Assembly: GCA_009761415.1 (NCBI GenBank)
Contig: QUOL01000006.1
Coordinates: 1,612,001-1,676,000 of the forward strand
Length of the DNA stretch: 64,000 bases
Direction of reading: 5' to 3'
Source: Sarcomyxa edulis
Lineage: Eukaryota; Basidiomycota; Agaricomycetes; Agaricales; Mycenaceae
In this document: positions 34,656-46,290 of the stretch, piece by piece
Layout: every line of letters starts with the position of its first letter
Position numbering within the stretch: position 1 is the first letter of the stretch
Translations under genes and position numbers: made by a program
Notes under the pieces: generated by a model
Database searches by the model: none
The model's input: only the letters and a program-made list of their open reading frames with translations
Told to the model about the DNA's origin: nothing

Positions 34656-36008
34656 TCAATCAACAACAATGGGAGAAGGATAGAGGGCGTCTGACCCGTC
34701 GGGCAGCAGCCAAGACTTGTCGACTTCGGATACCTCGACGATGGACGATGTCGTGGAGCTCTCACACTCAAAATCATCCAAAGCACTGGCCAACACTATA
34801 TGTTGGTAACGCGCTCTCCGACGATACGGATGATAATAAGGCGAAGGGTGGCATTCCTTTGTTTCATCGTCTGGAACTGTAGTCTGACGGTCGACGAGCG
34901 GTGCATCGGCAGCATCGCTGAGAGGGAAAAGGTTGTCGGGATACGTGTAGCCTTGTGTCGAGTCAAGAGATGCGATAAGTGCCACAGCTTTGCGAGGAAG
35001 CTTGGACTTCTTATATTCTCGAGACTTTTTAGGTGCACCAGTATCGTCCCAGACATATGTCGAATATCGTTTGGGTAAGATGGTGCCCAGAAGTCGTTCC
35101 GGAGGAGGAATGTCAGCAAGTATCGTGAGAGTTTCCGATTCCATGTATAGCGGTTTCATGAAAGGGTGTTGATCTGAGGCCAACTCCTCAAACATGATGC
35201 GGATTTCCTTCCAGTGATGTATTTGTGCTTCTTCTTCCAACTTCTCTGGGTCATCGGGATACGAGTCTACAGCGCTGGGGTGCAATATGCGAACCTTCCC
35301 CTCCGGCGAGATCATGATATCCGTCCAATCTATACACTTGTGTATCAAACCGTGTTTCTGGAGTTTGGCAAATGCCTCGTATACAGCAGCCTCGTCACCA
35401 CTACGGACCATCCGGCCTACAGCCAACTCTGTGATGAAACCTACGATTTGCCCGTCGCGGACGACGTGTCCTAGAAGTTCGTATGTCACGTCCAAGTGTC
35501 GTAGCTTCCTTCGTCCCCATGCCATCCGATCAAGCTGCAGTGCACCAGGATTCTCCCAGGCTATGTGAACGTCAACAAGGACGTTCCTCCAGATACCCTC
35601 TCTGCGTTCGCAAGTGTACCACTTCGTTATCATGATATCGCTTTCATTTACCAATGGCGCCCATGTGGGGCACGTTAGCGGACGAAGCCGTTTTCGTCGA
35701 TATGTGATGCGATAGTTTCCGTCCGACTGGACCGTGAAGTACGCCCAATTCGCTTTGTCGAAATCAATAGTTCGAAGGAGAGTCTGTATCTGCATTAGTG
35801 TGAAATTGTACTGTTTCTCGGATTCCTCGTACGCATGGCTAAAGCTGTTGTCCGGTATAACGTGTCTGTCAGGTAGCTCAGGAAAACCTGGCGGTGGTGG
35901 AGCCTCGATCACAAATGGAATGTTCCCTCCTCTAAGGATGGGGAATAATTGAGCGCTTTGGTCATTCCTTCCGAGAGCGTAGGCCGTAACGTGACTGGGT
36001 AACGGCAT
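34656..36008 (-). CDS. Kinase-fold-like protein without catalytic residues, copy 2
   Basis: An intronless 450-aa paralogue of the 30111-31454 gene, similar over the full length. It keeps the shared block MQIQTLLRTIDFDKANWAYF and the kinase-like segment. The catalytic-loop equivalent reads HKCIDWTDIMISPEGKVRIL and the DFG position reads HPS, again without the required Asp residues. The C-terminus has the same lysine-rich then serine-rich layout and ends SPIVVD, using a stop displaced slightly from copies 1 and 3. The intact 1.35-kb frame in a diverged duplicate suggests selection on the protein. Confidence 0.8.
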   Translation of the reverse strand: MPLPSHVTAYALGRNDQSAQLFPILRGGNIPFVIEAPPPPGFPELPDRHVIPDNSFSHAYEESEKQYNFTLMQIQTLLRTIDFDKANWAYFTVQSDGNYRITYRRKRLRPLTCPTWAPLVNESDIMITKWYTCERREGIWRNVLVDVHIAWENPGALQLDRMAWGRRKLRHLDVTYELLGHVVRDGQIVGFITELAVGRMVRSGDEAAVYEAFAKLQKHGLIHKCIDWTDIMISPEGKVRILHPSAVDSYPDDPEKLEEEAQIHHWKEIRIMFEELASDQHPFMKPLYMESETLTILADIPPPERLLGTILPKRYSTYVWDDTGAPKKSREYKKSKLPRKAVALIASLDSTQGYTYPDNLFPLSDAADAPLVDRQTTVPDDETKECHPSPYYHPYRRRARYQHIVLASALDDFECESSTTSSIVEVSEVDKSWLLPDGSDALYPSPIVVD

Positions 36009-36981
36009 CTCGGGCTTTTGAGAGCTGGATGCAACAGTCTCCTTTTTCGTGGGTCCAAAGGGTGTGACAAGTCCTCGTGGAGTCGTGGTGATTGAACCTG
36101 CGATAATAAGTAGTGAGGAGTCGAGTCAGAGGCGGATGGCAAACAGGACCAACTTCGGCCATCTAAAAAAAGAATCTCTCCATCAACTCGACAACCACTC
36201 TGAGTGAGTACGCGTCTTTTCGCGCATCGACCACCTACCTTTCTCTGAGACGTCTTCCTACAAGAATGGCCCGTCTATTTGATGACCTGCGCTTTGAGAA
36301 TAGGAATGTCCGCACATCTTTTGACATCTCGTTATGCACGGCCAAAATCCCTTGATCCAACCGGCTCTTGTGGCCATCCTAGACTCCTGTCTCTAATCAT
36401 GTTCCCTGCTCGAAACCGTCGTGTTTCTATCCAGTCAAGTGCTATATGTCTTCTGGACGTGCTTGATCTATACCCTCCGTTTGCCCCCAAGAAGAGATTA
36501 GAGATCTCCAACGGCTCCGCTTACCTATCTCATTATTAACTCTGAGCTCGATCCGCGCGAGAGAGAGAATATGAGATTCAAAAGCAAATTGAAAACAGCT
36601 GGTGGTAAATGTGGAACTGAGATGCTATACCGTAAGGAGTACAAGATGATCAAACTTGGGAGAAGATCGTGTAGTAGAAATTCCAGTAGAAGATGCAAGG
36701 GTGTAGTGATGAAACGGAACGGCGTTTAAGTACAGTGTAAGTAATCTGAAGAGTGCGACATGATAAGAAATGCAAGAGCTCTGGTGAGGCGAACGAAAGT
36801 GGACTGTACAGAAAGCGAATCGTAGAATGCGTAATGTTGTGTATGAAAGCGAAGTTGAAGTGAAGACATGACATTTGAAGGACGTTTTGAGGACGTTAGT
36901 ATTGGTAATTCTTGGATCATTTCAGCGGACCTCGGGATACGACTCGGTCGTATTGGAGTCCCTGCGAGCAGCAGTGATCAG
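36009..36981. other. Flanks between kinase-like copies 2 and 3
   Basis: Contains the 5' flank of copy 2 (36009-36490) and the 3' flank of copy 3 (36540-36981). A short F-box-gene remnant at about 36486-36535 (AAGAAGAGATTAGAGATCTCC..CTTACCTATCTC) sits at the join. No gene. Confidence 0.6.
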
Positions 36982-38292
36982 TCAACAGTTATCGGGGGAA
37001 GGACAGAGAGAGTCTGACCGGTCGGGTACTTCGACAATGGACGACGTCGTAGAGCTCTCGCTCTCGAAATCATCCAGAGAACTGGCTATTGCAATGTGCT
37101 GGTAGCGCACCCTCCGGTCATACCGATAAGAGAAGGACGAAAGATTGTACCCTATGCCAGAAGATTGGTCGCGAGAAGACATGAAGCGACGACTGAGTGG
37201 TAGTTCGACAGTATCGTTAGAGCTGGCATCGTTAAGACCGCCGTCTGAATCGGTGGACGCGATGAGCGGCAGGGCTTTTGAATATTTTTTGGGACGTTTT
37301 GGTGCTGTAACATACTCATCATCCCTTTCAAATATCGGATGCCGATGGGAACGAATGGGTATACGGATATCCAGAAGCCGCTCTGGGGGAGGTATGTCAG
37401 CGAGTACTGTGAACTCTTCGGGCTGACCGTGGTGAGTTCCTATATTGAGGCCTTGAATTACTATATCCTGGAACATCAGTGCAATCTCCTGCCAATGGTG
37501 CGTCTGTCCTTCTTCCTCGAGCCGCTTTGGATCATCCCGATACGACTCTACGACGTTTGGATACATCACACGAACCTTCCCCTCCGGCGAGATCATGATG
37601 TCTGCAGGTGTCACATGTTTGTATATGAGTCCGTGCCTCTGAATCTTGGCAAACGCTTCGTATACAAGAGCTTCGTCGCCACAACGAACCATACGACCGG
37701 TAGCCAACCGCGTAATGAAGCCGATGACTTGCCCGTCGCGTACTACGTGCCCTAGAAGTTCATAAGTCACGTCCAAACCAAGAAGTTTTTTCCATCCCCA
37801 TGTCATTTCATCCAGAAATCGCACTCCGGTATCCTCATATGCAATCTGTACGTCGACAGGTATACCTCTCCAAAGGCCCTGTCTGTGCTCGCAACCGATC
37901 CATTTCGTGATCGTGATGTCACGTTCTTGAACTAATGGCGCCCAAATAGGGCAAGTGAAGGAGCGTAATCGTTTGCGTCTGTAAGTAATTTGATAGCTTC
38001 CATCGGGCTGAACCAGGAAGTACGCCCAATTTGCTCGCTCGAAATCGATGGTTCGAAGAATAGTCTGTATCTGTTCTAGTACGAAGTCGCGCTCTTTAGT
38101 GACTTTATCAACACCAATGGACGTGGGTATATCCATGATTTCATGCCTTCCGGGCATGAGAGGATAATTTGTAGGCGCTGGGGCCTCAATGACGAACGGC
38201 TCGATTTTGCCTCTCCTAAAGATGGGAAACAGTCGAGCGCCTGGGTCATTCCTTCCGGTTACGAAGGTTGTAACGTGACTGGGTATTGGCAT
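36982..38292 (-). CDS. Kinase-fold-like protein without catalytic residues, copy 3
   Basis: An intronless 436-aa protein, the most diverged of the three tandem paralogues. It preserves the block LEQIQTILRTIDFERANWAYF, the YELLGHVVRDGQVIGFITRLATGRM segment split over the hinge region, and the loop equivalent YKHVTPADIMISPEGKVRVM followed by YPN in place of DFG. The tail is serine-rich and ends SPDNC, as in copy 1. The same three catalytic positions are lost in all three copies, so the loss predates the duplications. The next gene upstream on the contig, at 39159-41115, is an F-box gene on the same strand. Confidence 0.8.
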   Translation of the reverse strand: MPIPSHVTTFVTGRNDPGARLFPIFRRGKIEPFVIEAPAPTNYPLMPGRHEIMDIPTSIGVDKVTKERDFVLEQIQTILRTIDFERANWAYFLVQPDGSYQITYRRKRLRSFTCPIWAPLVQERDITITKWIGCEHRQGLWRGIPVDVQIAYEDTGVRFLDEMTWGWKKLLGLDVTYELLGHVVRDGQVIGFITRLATGRMVRCGDEALVYEAFAKIQRHGLIYKHVTPADIMISPEGKVRVMYPNVVESYRDDPKRLEEEGQTHHWQEIALMFQDIVIQGLNIGTHHGQPEEFTVLADIPPPERLLDIRIPIRSHRHPIFERDDEYVTAPKRPKKYSKALPLIASTDSDGGLNDASSNDTVELPLSRRFMSSRDQSSGIGYNLSSFSYRYDRRVRYQHIAIASSLDDFESESSTTSSIVEVPDRSDSLCPSPDNC

Positions 38293-39158
38293 TTATGAAG
38301 GGTTGTGAAAAGTAGAGCGTTGAAAGCAAGAATCTCTTCTTTCGTGTGTTCAAGAATCAAGAGGTGAACAAGTTTGGAACAAGTGATTGGACCTGCGATA
38401 ATCGTGACATCGTGAAAACGGCCGAAAGCTGCTATGAGATGGCGGAGTTTATAACTGGGCGGAAAGACCTGCGGAGTATTGTAAATGCATCTCAGACTCT
38501 CAGTAGAATTCTTGTGGCCCGCTGCAAAGATCAAGCAAAGATAAGTACGCCAGATTTTGAGCTCAAAACAATTGTATCGAAGGTCTTGTAAGTAGCTCTA
38601 CATGATCTATTGTCAATCTATTGTAAGCCCTCAACAACTCTTGCAGATTGATGCCTGTGCACGGCTGCCTAGTCGAGTCGAGAATGTACATGTGCAAGTC
38701 CGGCACGCGCTCAACTATACCATCGCGTTCAGCCGCCTTGCCAACTGACGTCTTTCCTTTCTGGCTCTCGAACTTCCATATCTCTCCTCGGCGTCGACAA
38801 GAAATCATCTGCTACACCGCAGACTTGATCCTACAGGCTTCAAAAGGACCCTCATCACACACCCATATCATTCATGTCTGGACTCACATGATTGTCATAC
38901 AGTCTCGTTGTTGTTGTGTTTCGATGTCAATGTAGCTCGAGTGCGAATGCATATTCCATGTACGGTGTCCCTTTCAATGTTTATCCGGTTTTCGACGAGA
39001 CGCTACAAGTCTGAACGTGCATCTGTCCTGGCGGTGACTAATGCTAGTCAAGAGAAAGTCCGTACGATGTACAGGATATCCGAAGGGACTTCTGGATTAG
39101 ATCTCAGTAACGGGTATACATATTATAGTCGATGCGTTTGTACATTGTCCAAAACCTG
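38293..39158. other. Intergenic between kinase-like copy 3 and the F-box gene
   Basis: Contains the promoter side of copy 3 and the 38690-39080 block shared with 33560-34110. No supported exon. Confidence 0.5.
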
Positions 39159-41115
39159 TCATCTGCGTCTACTCATGGTAAAACAACCTTCATACCCCGG
39201 GACCTCTGCAGGACTCAGAGTATCTCTCCACCGACCAGCGAAGATCCCATGAACATTTCCAACTAAATATCCACGATACAACCATTTTCCACGGTCCCCG
39301 TCAACCTTGAGTTAGAGCAGAGGGATTAGGCTGATTCGACGGATGGGACTGAGAAATAGGGACGTACATATTCTTTAGAGAGGCTGATGAATCCGTCGCA
39401 TGGCCTCACACGGCCGATGAGGTTGAATTGACCCCACGCTGAATGTCCCTATGATGCGATGCGCAAGAGATTAGATATGCGGCGAAGCAACAGAAGAGCT
39501 TAGAGTTCTTCAGAAGCTTCGCTTACCTCTCCTGTTACTATGATGTCTCGCACTCTGGGTTTGTCTTCGACTTCACTTTCATCTTTATCCCCCGAGCACG
39601 ACAGATGGGTAGCCCTCTTGTAGTGGTACGCCGAATTTGGCTGCCCTTGACCAGGTTCCCAGATCTCGAGTCCGTCCGCGTGTTCTTTGATATGGGTTCC
39701 GAGAGGAAAATACGATCGCAGAGGATCTCCGGGAGATAGCGGCGGAAGATCTCCGTTAATGTTGTGAGAGTTAGCTTCGATTCCGGAATCGTACAAATGA
39801 TGTTCACGGAGTTTCCAAGTTTGACGGTGCCGGACTACTAGACTCTTCTGCAATATAGGCGGTGGAGCACCAGAAAGAAGAGCGGCATATGCGGTAAATT
39901 CGGTATACTGGAATGAAAGTCAGATGAGCAAAATGAACGAACGTTCAAAAGGGAGGCATGATTCAGAGATAACGTACGGTGAACATACCCTCCCATATGC
40001 CCTCGATGCTTCCTGGTATGAAGGCGTCTACGAGGATTCTATTGTAATTCGGTTGTCCGAGATTGACGCATCTGCCCCATTCACAATCCCATTCTTGACT
40101 GTCAGAGATCGTCGATAGAGAACCACCCATGGGAGACGTGAACGCGTTAGCGAAGCTCGCGCTTTCGGTGAAGGTCGATATTTTATTGACAAGTGTAAGG
40201 AACGAGAGTATAGCGGGTGCAGCCAGTGGCGCAGGGCAAAGAGCAAGCTTCTCTGAATAATGGATAACCACACTATTGGCACGACCAGAGCGTGGTGGTG
40301 GGATGAAGTTGATCCATGATGGTGAGGCAAGATTGTACTAACAAACAGTCAAAATAGCTAGAAAGAGTTTGAGAGGTCACATACTTGATGTGCAGCCAAG
40401 GAGAAGATTTTCAAGACATTCCCTGCATTTCGAGTGAACTCATCTTTCCTGGCATATTCATCTAGATAGAGTACATTTCAATAACACCCGAGAGCAAAAG
40501 TAGCGAGGGTAACCGACCAATGTCCAGCAAAAACCAAAACAACCACATAGCTAACGATGTCTGCTCGGTATTGGCAGGCCACCGGTCAGATTTCATAGAT
40601 ATATTTGCAAGCGAAGCTCCACGATCGTCAAACCAATAGTCCCGAAGCCATTCGCCAATGCGAGCGTAGTCTCTGAGCTGCTGCCTATTCTTGCCGTCGT
40701 TCTCGAGCATCATCAGGTACGCAGTCCATAAGATTGCATGCAGACACTCGTCTCGTTCTTCTTCTTCATCTCTCGTCATCGAATACTGAATAACGATCGA
40801 ATCTACCCGGCTCCGAATCCTTTTGAGATAGAAGCACCGGCGCCGTAATTCTTCAGATAGAGCTAGAGGCGTTATGCGATGAGAACCCAGTCGACGAATG
40901 GCGGGTGAAAGGTCAAACTTATGTGCAAAGATTCGAGCATAAAGATGACAATTATATGTGATCGATAGGCTCGAATGGATGCGATTATTCGTGGAAAGTA
41001 GGGGCACAAGTGCGGAAGGCGGTCCAAGAAAGGTATCTGTGCCCAAGAAGAAAGCCACTTGCTCGAGAACTTCTTGCGGAACTGCATCCAGAGATGCAGC
41101 AGCGGGTATGCTCAT
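39159..41115 (-). CDS. F-box protein with C-terminal AWGxF module, paralogue 1
   Basis: Six exons: 41115-40518, 40461-40385, 40337-39978, 39907-39527, 39448-39368 and 39305-39159; 547 aa. An F-box-like segment lies at the N-terminus (DAVPQEVLEQVAFFLG, PLLSTNNRIHSSLS, YARIFAHKFDL). The middle region (SLAMWLFWFLLDI, AAPAILSFLTL) is followed by IPGSIEGIWEGMFTYTEF. The C-terminal module runs VTGE, AWGQFNLIGRVRPCDGFI, WLYRGYLVGN, GIFAGRWRDT and GYEGCF. I know this layout from large Agaricomycete F-box families, where the VTGE..AWG part is a hallmark; what the module binds is unknown. All six joins are canonical and keep frame, so the gene looks functional. It is followed 280 bp upstream by paralogue 2 in the same direction. 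Confidence 0.9.
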
Positions 41116-41395
41116 GATGGCAGGAAGAGAGAGAGATTGGGAATCGAAGAGTGGGGTGAAGAGCGGCGAAGTTCGAAGTAACGCGAACCGACTCTGTCAC
41201 TGTGACGGTAACAGCGTCCCTGCCGAGAAGTGTACTAAGTTCTTAGTTGGAGATAAGGACAAGTGGTGGAATGACGCGTATCTATTGAAACATTGTCCGG
41301 TAATACAGGTGCTCAGCACCATTTGAGTACAAGTAGAGCGAGGGGTGTACTCGCAGGCATACTTTATACATAGGTCTCGGGGTTTTTCCCCCATC

Positions 41396-43406
41396 TTAAG
41401 CATTCCCTTTGCAAAGACTGAAGGGCGCTTCCCAGCCTGCAGGGCAACCGTCATCAGCCTGACCTCTATACCTACCAGTGAAGTTCTGCGAAGATATCAC
41501 TGGAGCAAAATCAACAGGGAACCACGCATCAAGGTAGGTGCAACTCACGGTATCCTCTCAACAGGTCGGTTCCAAGACCTTCCAGCTATCCAATGTTCAG
41601 TACAGGAGCCAAGGCAATATTGAGCGTGCTTACGGATTCTCTTGACATGACGACCAATCCATCTGAAAGGCGAATACGTCCAAAGAATTTGAATGCGCCC
41701 CATGCCGTCGCCTGGACGGGATCCGTCTATATGGGATATCAACAACATGACACAGGATTAGAGAGCGTGCAAACCTCTCCCGTTACAATGACATCGACGA
41801 TATCTTTGAATTTAGGGTCTGATGGGTCATCATCCGGCCGAAAAGTCTCGTAATTTGTGCTATATGTTTGTTGTGTGTCGAAGACACGTATTCCGGTCTA
41901 AGACGCGACAGTTCAGAACGCATTTCAGGTTGTGACAAATCAAGGCATACCTCATTTTCGACCCATTGACAACCAGAAGGTAAACAGGCATTCATAATGC
42001 CATCCGAATCCTTGCCAGAAAGAGAGGGGACCAGAGAAGACTGATCGCAACAGAAATGCTCACGAAGGGTGCAATATAATGGTTGTCTGCCGAACTTGGG
42101 GAGAGGGAGAGGCGCGGTGGCATTAGCTAACCAGTCTGCGTATTTAAATCGACACGGTTGCTAGATACACACATCATTAACAGTCAACGCAAGATGGCAA
42201 GCCAATTAATGAACATACGATGCTAGAGCCTTTCCATCGACCTGTCATTGAGCCAAGCGCATACCCCGGGCTTCTAGAGATGAACAGCTCAGATATCGGA
42301 GAACTCGGAGATGGTGGATGATGCCCGTTGCTCGCATCTTCGGGATGTGTTAGTGAGTTTCGAGGGAAACGAGTACGGCATGTGTTAATAAATTGCTCGC
42401 AGTCTTCCCGTGTTGGACCAACACGATGAGCTGCATCTGCCTCGGCACGGTTGGCGGCCAGATGAGGAGGGATCATGTGCGGTGTTGATTCGAGCCTCGA
42501 AAAATAACAGAGTGTGGCGAAGATAGATATGGGTGGGACTCGGAGTGGTGCGGTCCTTTTACCGAAATATTGTATGACATGACATGTAGGACGAGAAGGG
42601 GGATATGGGACACGGGTCGAATTGCCAATGACTACGCTGCAGCTATTCAACTTGGGATGGCATTCTTTGTAGTCGAACAAAGGATACTGGTGCAGATCAG
42701 CGGAGAGAACGTAGAAGGGACTGATACAGTGACGTACTCGAAAACCAGCATAAACAAACGGCCTGATGTTCTCCATGATTTTGTGACGTTCTTCGAGTGG
42801 CTCCGCATTCACAGATGCTACCAAAATGCCCCAGAAAAGGTCAGTGTTCGTTTTCGTTGCATTCGACGTGTAAGGCTTACTTTCTGAGGAAGAGTACCAG
42901 AGAAGTGCCAAAGCCAAGCAATTGATTTCAGTCTCTACGGGCCAATCATGATTCGCTTCTGATCCATCATACATCCGGTGGCGAATAAAAGACTTGAGAA
43001 GGGCGGGTAGACCAGCCCGTCGAAGCTGTTCGTGGCTCTTAACGTCGCCGTCGATTATCATGAGCAACGCGACCCAGAACGCCTCAAGAAGACATGGGTC
43101 GTCGTTGCAGCCCCTTCGAAAACACTTCAGTGCCTTGAATTTGCGCCGCAGTTCGATACTGATGTCATCTTCGAATTCGTGGTTAGTTTGTGGCGAATCG
43201 TGGCGACCTCGCGGGAAAGCGCCAAAGCTTGTCACGTATATGAGTAAGTCGAGGGCTGGGATTTCAGACATGCGCTTATGAAACTGGCGGCAGGTTAGAT
43301 GGAGGTTAAACAACACCCCAGGTGGCCCTATGGGGGTGAGGCGGATGGCGAAGAGGATGATTCTCTTGAACACTTCAGGTGGCGTATCTTGAAGAGAGGT
43401 AGGCAT
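41396..43406 (-). CDS. F-box protein with C-terminal AWGxF module, paralogue 2
   Basis: Eight exons: 43406-42881, 42817-42738, 42686-42219, 42160-41951, 41897-41775, 41726-41634, 41585-41549 and 41499-41396; 546 aa. N-terminal F-box-like segment TPPEVFKRIILFA with LHLTCRQFHKRM. It shares with paralogue 3 the PPHLAANRAEADAA and VGPTREDCEQFI segments, and ends in VIVTGE, AWGAFKFFGRIRLSDGLV, LLRGYL, NFTGRYRG and CKGNA. A TATA-like stretch (43443-43452) precedes the chosen ATG; an in-frame ATG at 43487 lies upstream of it and is less likely. The acceptor GGATAG at 41586 is needed to keep the frame open; the next AG would truncate the protein. Confidence 0.88.
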
Positions 43407-43442
43407 GGTGAGATGAGACAAAGGAGAAAGGTAGATGACCAT

Positions 43443-43452
43443 GATATATAAG
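43443..43452 (-). promoter_or_regulatory. TATA-like box of F-box paralogue 2
   Basis: On the minus strand the sequence reads ACTTATATATC, about 37-47 bp before the ATG at 43406. Confidence 0.4.
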
Positions 43453-44279
43453 TACCTTACTCGAGATGTCAGTTCGAACGCCGACACGGCGTCTTCAGAC
43501 TCGGTTCCTCGAAAGGCCAGTACAATTCAGATCACCGCCCAAACAAATGGAACCCGCTTCCCACGTATGGAAACGACAGCATGGCAGTAGAAAAATAGTG
43601 GTCCGCCGAAAGCTACAATACGCTTTGGACACAGGCAATCATTCCGTCAACGGCGGTATAAGTCAATGACAAGAGAGTAAAAAGTCGAGGAAAGCATTTT
43701 TCCCACCAAGAAAAAGCCGGTCGCGTAAACCCGAACACGGCATATCGCCAATCGCTGGGGATGGTTACGCGAAGGGAAATTCCGTGAATCTAAGATGTCC
43801 TGCCCAAAAATAGCAAACGGGCCTTTGGAATCTAAGTTTACTAGATACCATCGAGGAGGCTCCGCTGTATAAGATTTGTAGAGACGTAAACAAGTGAAAG
43901 AAAACAATGTCTCGATTCCGAGAGTGACTTGGAGGAATTAATTACCCAAGCTTGAATTCAGAGACTGCAATTCTGTGGATTGCAGGAGTTGTCTGTCATT
44001 TCCGCAATTTGATACCAGCCAGACAGCAGATCCCTCTGATTCGGATATAATCGTACACGCGAGCATCGCAACTGGCTGTCACTCTTGAACGAGACAAGCT
44101 AACGGCGGTGATCGTTTTCGGTGTAAGGAGACCTGGTCATGAACTCTGGTTATGGAGGTGTCATTTGGATTGCTGCCATCTGAGGGAAAATCTGCTGACC
44201 CGCTGTGAAATTAATATCACAGTTCATCAGTCATGCGTCATGGAGGGCGAAAAAGAAGATACTCACTGGAAGATACGTT
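43453..44279. other. Intergenic, nothing recognised
   Basis: Upstream region of F-box paralogue 2. No supported exon in any frame. Confidence 0.45.
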
Positions 44280-44640
44280 ATCCTGGTTCGAAAGTGAGAG
44301 CTGGCATTGGGAGCATCATACGTTTATTACATAGAAAGAAGCCGGAGTACCCAGATATCAGGGAAATATCAGGGGGCGGCATTGTACGCGAAAGCAAGCC
44401 GGCGGAGAGCTTTTCGATCAGTATCACGACCTTGAAAGAGACGACTGTGTAATGCGTACATACTAGTTGCTGGCAACCTAGCGAGAGTGGAATCATATAA
44501 CCTTCTACGGGTACCAGTATTCCATCCAAGCAAAGAACAGAGGGACGAAAGAGAGTATAGAGTCTATGGATCTTGAAGGGTGATTCGCACAAGCCGTATA
44601 TGGAGTTTTCCTGCAACTTCAGGAGAGGGATGTTAGCGTC
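44280..44640 (-). pseudogene. C-terminal fragment of a fourth F-box paralogue
   Basis: On the minus strand, RLYTLFRPSVLCLDGILVPVE aligns in pattern with the AWGxF...GR...DGLV module. After an intron-like gap comes SRTMPPPDISLISGYSGFF, which matches the GRWRDT....GYEGCF end of paralogue 1. The AWG part and the N-terminal exons are not found upstream. It is a decayed 3' fragment, on the same strand as the two intact copies beside it. Confidence 0.5.
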
Positions 44641-44841
44641 CAAATGAAGGAGAAAAGCAGAATAATTATATACCTATCAGCTGACGCGGAAATTCGAATG
44701 TCGGCATGCCCCGCTACCACGCATAAGCGATACCCGAGTGGTCTGCTCCTGCATCTGTACTAGGATGGAATACGAGCTTCGCCCATAGAAACTGCCTACC
44801 TCAGCATGGTCCATACGAAAATACATTGGAAATTTGCCGTT

Positions 44842-46290
44842 TTATTCGGCGCTGCAAATGGAGTAGACCTGCTGGAGGAAAGCCTTTATTATTAGCATAC
44901 TTCCAAACGAGATGAGGACCATAACGCGGGAGAATTGAGGCACTAGACCTGCCGCTGCCATATCAACTATCAGGTAAGTGACGGAAGACGGAGCAAAGCA
45001 ATAACACAGTAAGATGTGTATAGACCACTCACGGTCAAGGGAGCTTGAGCTAATTGCCACGACTCCGAGCTCTCTTGATGAACGATCGGTGAGTTGTTCC
45101 CCGATCAAAGCACCGCATTCAAGTACGACTATGCCTGGGATTACAGTCAGCAGGGACAACAATAGCGAGGTATCAGAAAGGCTCACTGAGGTCAGGCGAC
45201 TGTGCGTGTATAGATTGTCGCTATTCATTGTGGACTGCGAATACTGGGGGATCATCCGAAAAAGCGCCTGGGCCTTTCCGCGTTTCTTTGCGGAAGGGCC
45301 ATGTTGCCTGCATCAACTCCAGCCCTCTATTGGGATAGGCAGAACTATTGAAGGAGGCAGTCTGTGACATCAAGGACGATACGAAGATAGGACGTGGCCA
45401 TACCTGATGTCACGAGGGCATTTCTTAGGTCGTTGACAAGTTCATCTTACGAGATTATGCATCATATTGCGGGAGCAGTGGGAATCGAGGATGGTCGAAA
45501 GTTGAACCCATTGCGAAAGACGTCATGACAAGAGTTAGAAGAGGCCCGCTGAGAATTTTCTCGTACTCTTGGAGTCTATGTGCACCTGAGATGGGGTAGA
45601 GATCACTAATCAATTATAGTGACAAACAATCAGTGAGAATAGTATTCACTTACTGAGTGGGATCACCATTGTGAGTAGAGCGGTTCTGATACGGTTATTG
45701 AGACTGGATCCGTGGCCTGTAGGAGGGCAACGCCGCTTTAGCAAAGTACATAATCCTGTCGACGGCGTCTTGGTGAGAAAGAGCCGATTTGAAAATTGTA
45801 TGATTTCACCTACCTGGGGCAGTGAGCATGCAACGATGCCGACAACGTCTTACGGCAAGTCAAGGCACTCGCAAAAGTGGATGCCTTTGAACTTTTCGAG
45901 GGGTACTATTGGAAGAATTGTCAGTATATAGTTCCGAGGGAGCGAACTCGGGACGAGGAAGCTTCGACGGAGTTACTGACAGCCTACCGCCAGTAAGGGC
46001 GACCTAGATACCACGATTACGACGATCGTTCGATCACGTCGGTACCTAGTATACTTTGGTGCTAATGCGTGCAACTCGCATGGTTCCGGCTGATTTTGAT
46101 AAGATCTACCTAAAGAGGATGGGGCGACGGGACAGTGTAGCAGATACAAGTGACCCAGAAATCAGACTCACCCGAACGTGAATGGGCATGTTTCGCGACA
46201 CCGACCTGTGAATCGCATCACCGCGATGAAAGGAAAGGGGAAGCCTGGCGGAAATTAAGCCAAGAATCTATAAGTAATCTCAATTCTCAA
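44842..46290 (-). pseudogene. Decayed multispanning membrane-protein gene
   Basis: Minus-strand hydrophobic pieces occur in order. RRDRTIVVIVVSRSPLLAVG lies near 46010 and PGIVVLECGALIGEQ near 45120. HILLCYCFAPSSVTYLIVD, then LVPQFSRVMVLISFGSMLI, lie at 45000-44870. The order and style resemble the Agaricomycete seven-helix family with a DUF6533 domain, but stops and missing exons prevent a gene model. Assignment to that family is by recollection of pattern only. Confidence 0.3.

Larger units (their letters stand above)
29700..38292. repeat. Tandem segmental array: three copies of a gene plus flanks
   Basis: Three minus-strand gene copies (30111-31454, 34656-36008, 36982-38292) carry matching flanks. 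The 3' flank (AAAGCAGA..TGAAAGCAGAT, GTGTATTCTGAAGAGTGCGA, GTACAGAAAGCG) recurs before each copy. For copies 1 and 2 the 5' flank also matches (GTGGGTCCAA, TAAAAAAAGAATCTC, ACGCGTCTTTTCGCGC). A further segment is shared by 33240-33300 and 36430-36490 (ATCCAGTCAAGTGCTATAT). Copy 1 has about 1.3 kb (31850-33165) absent from copy 2. The array therefore arose by duplication of blocks, not of coding sequence alone. Confidence 0.85.
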
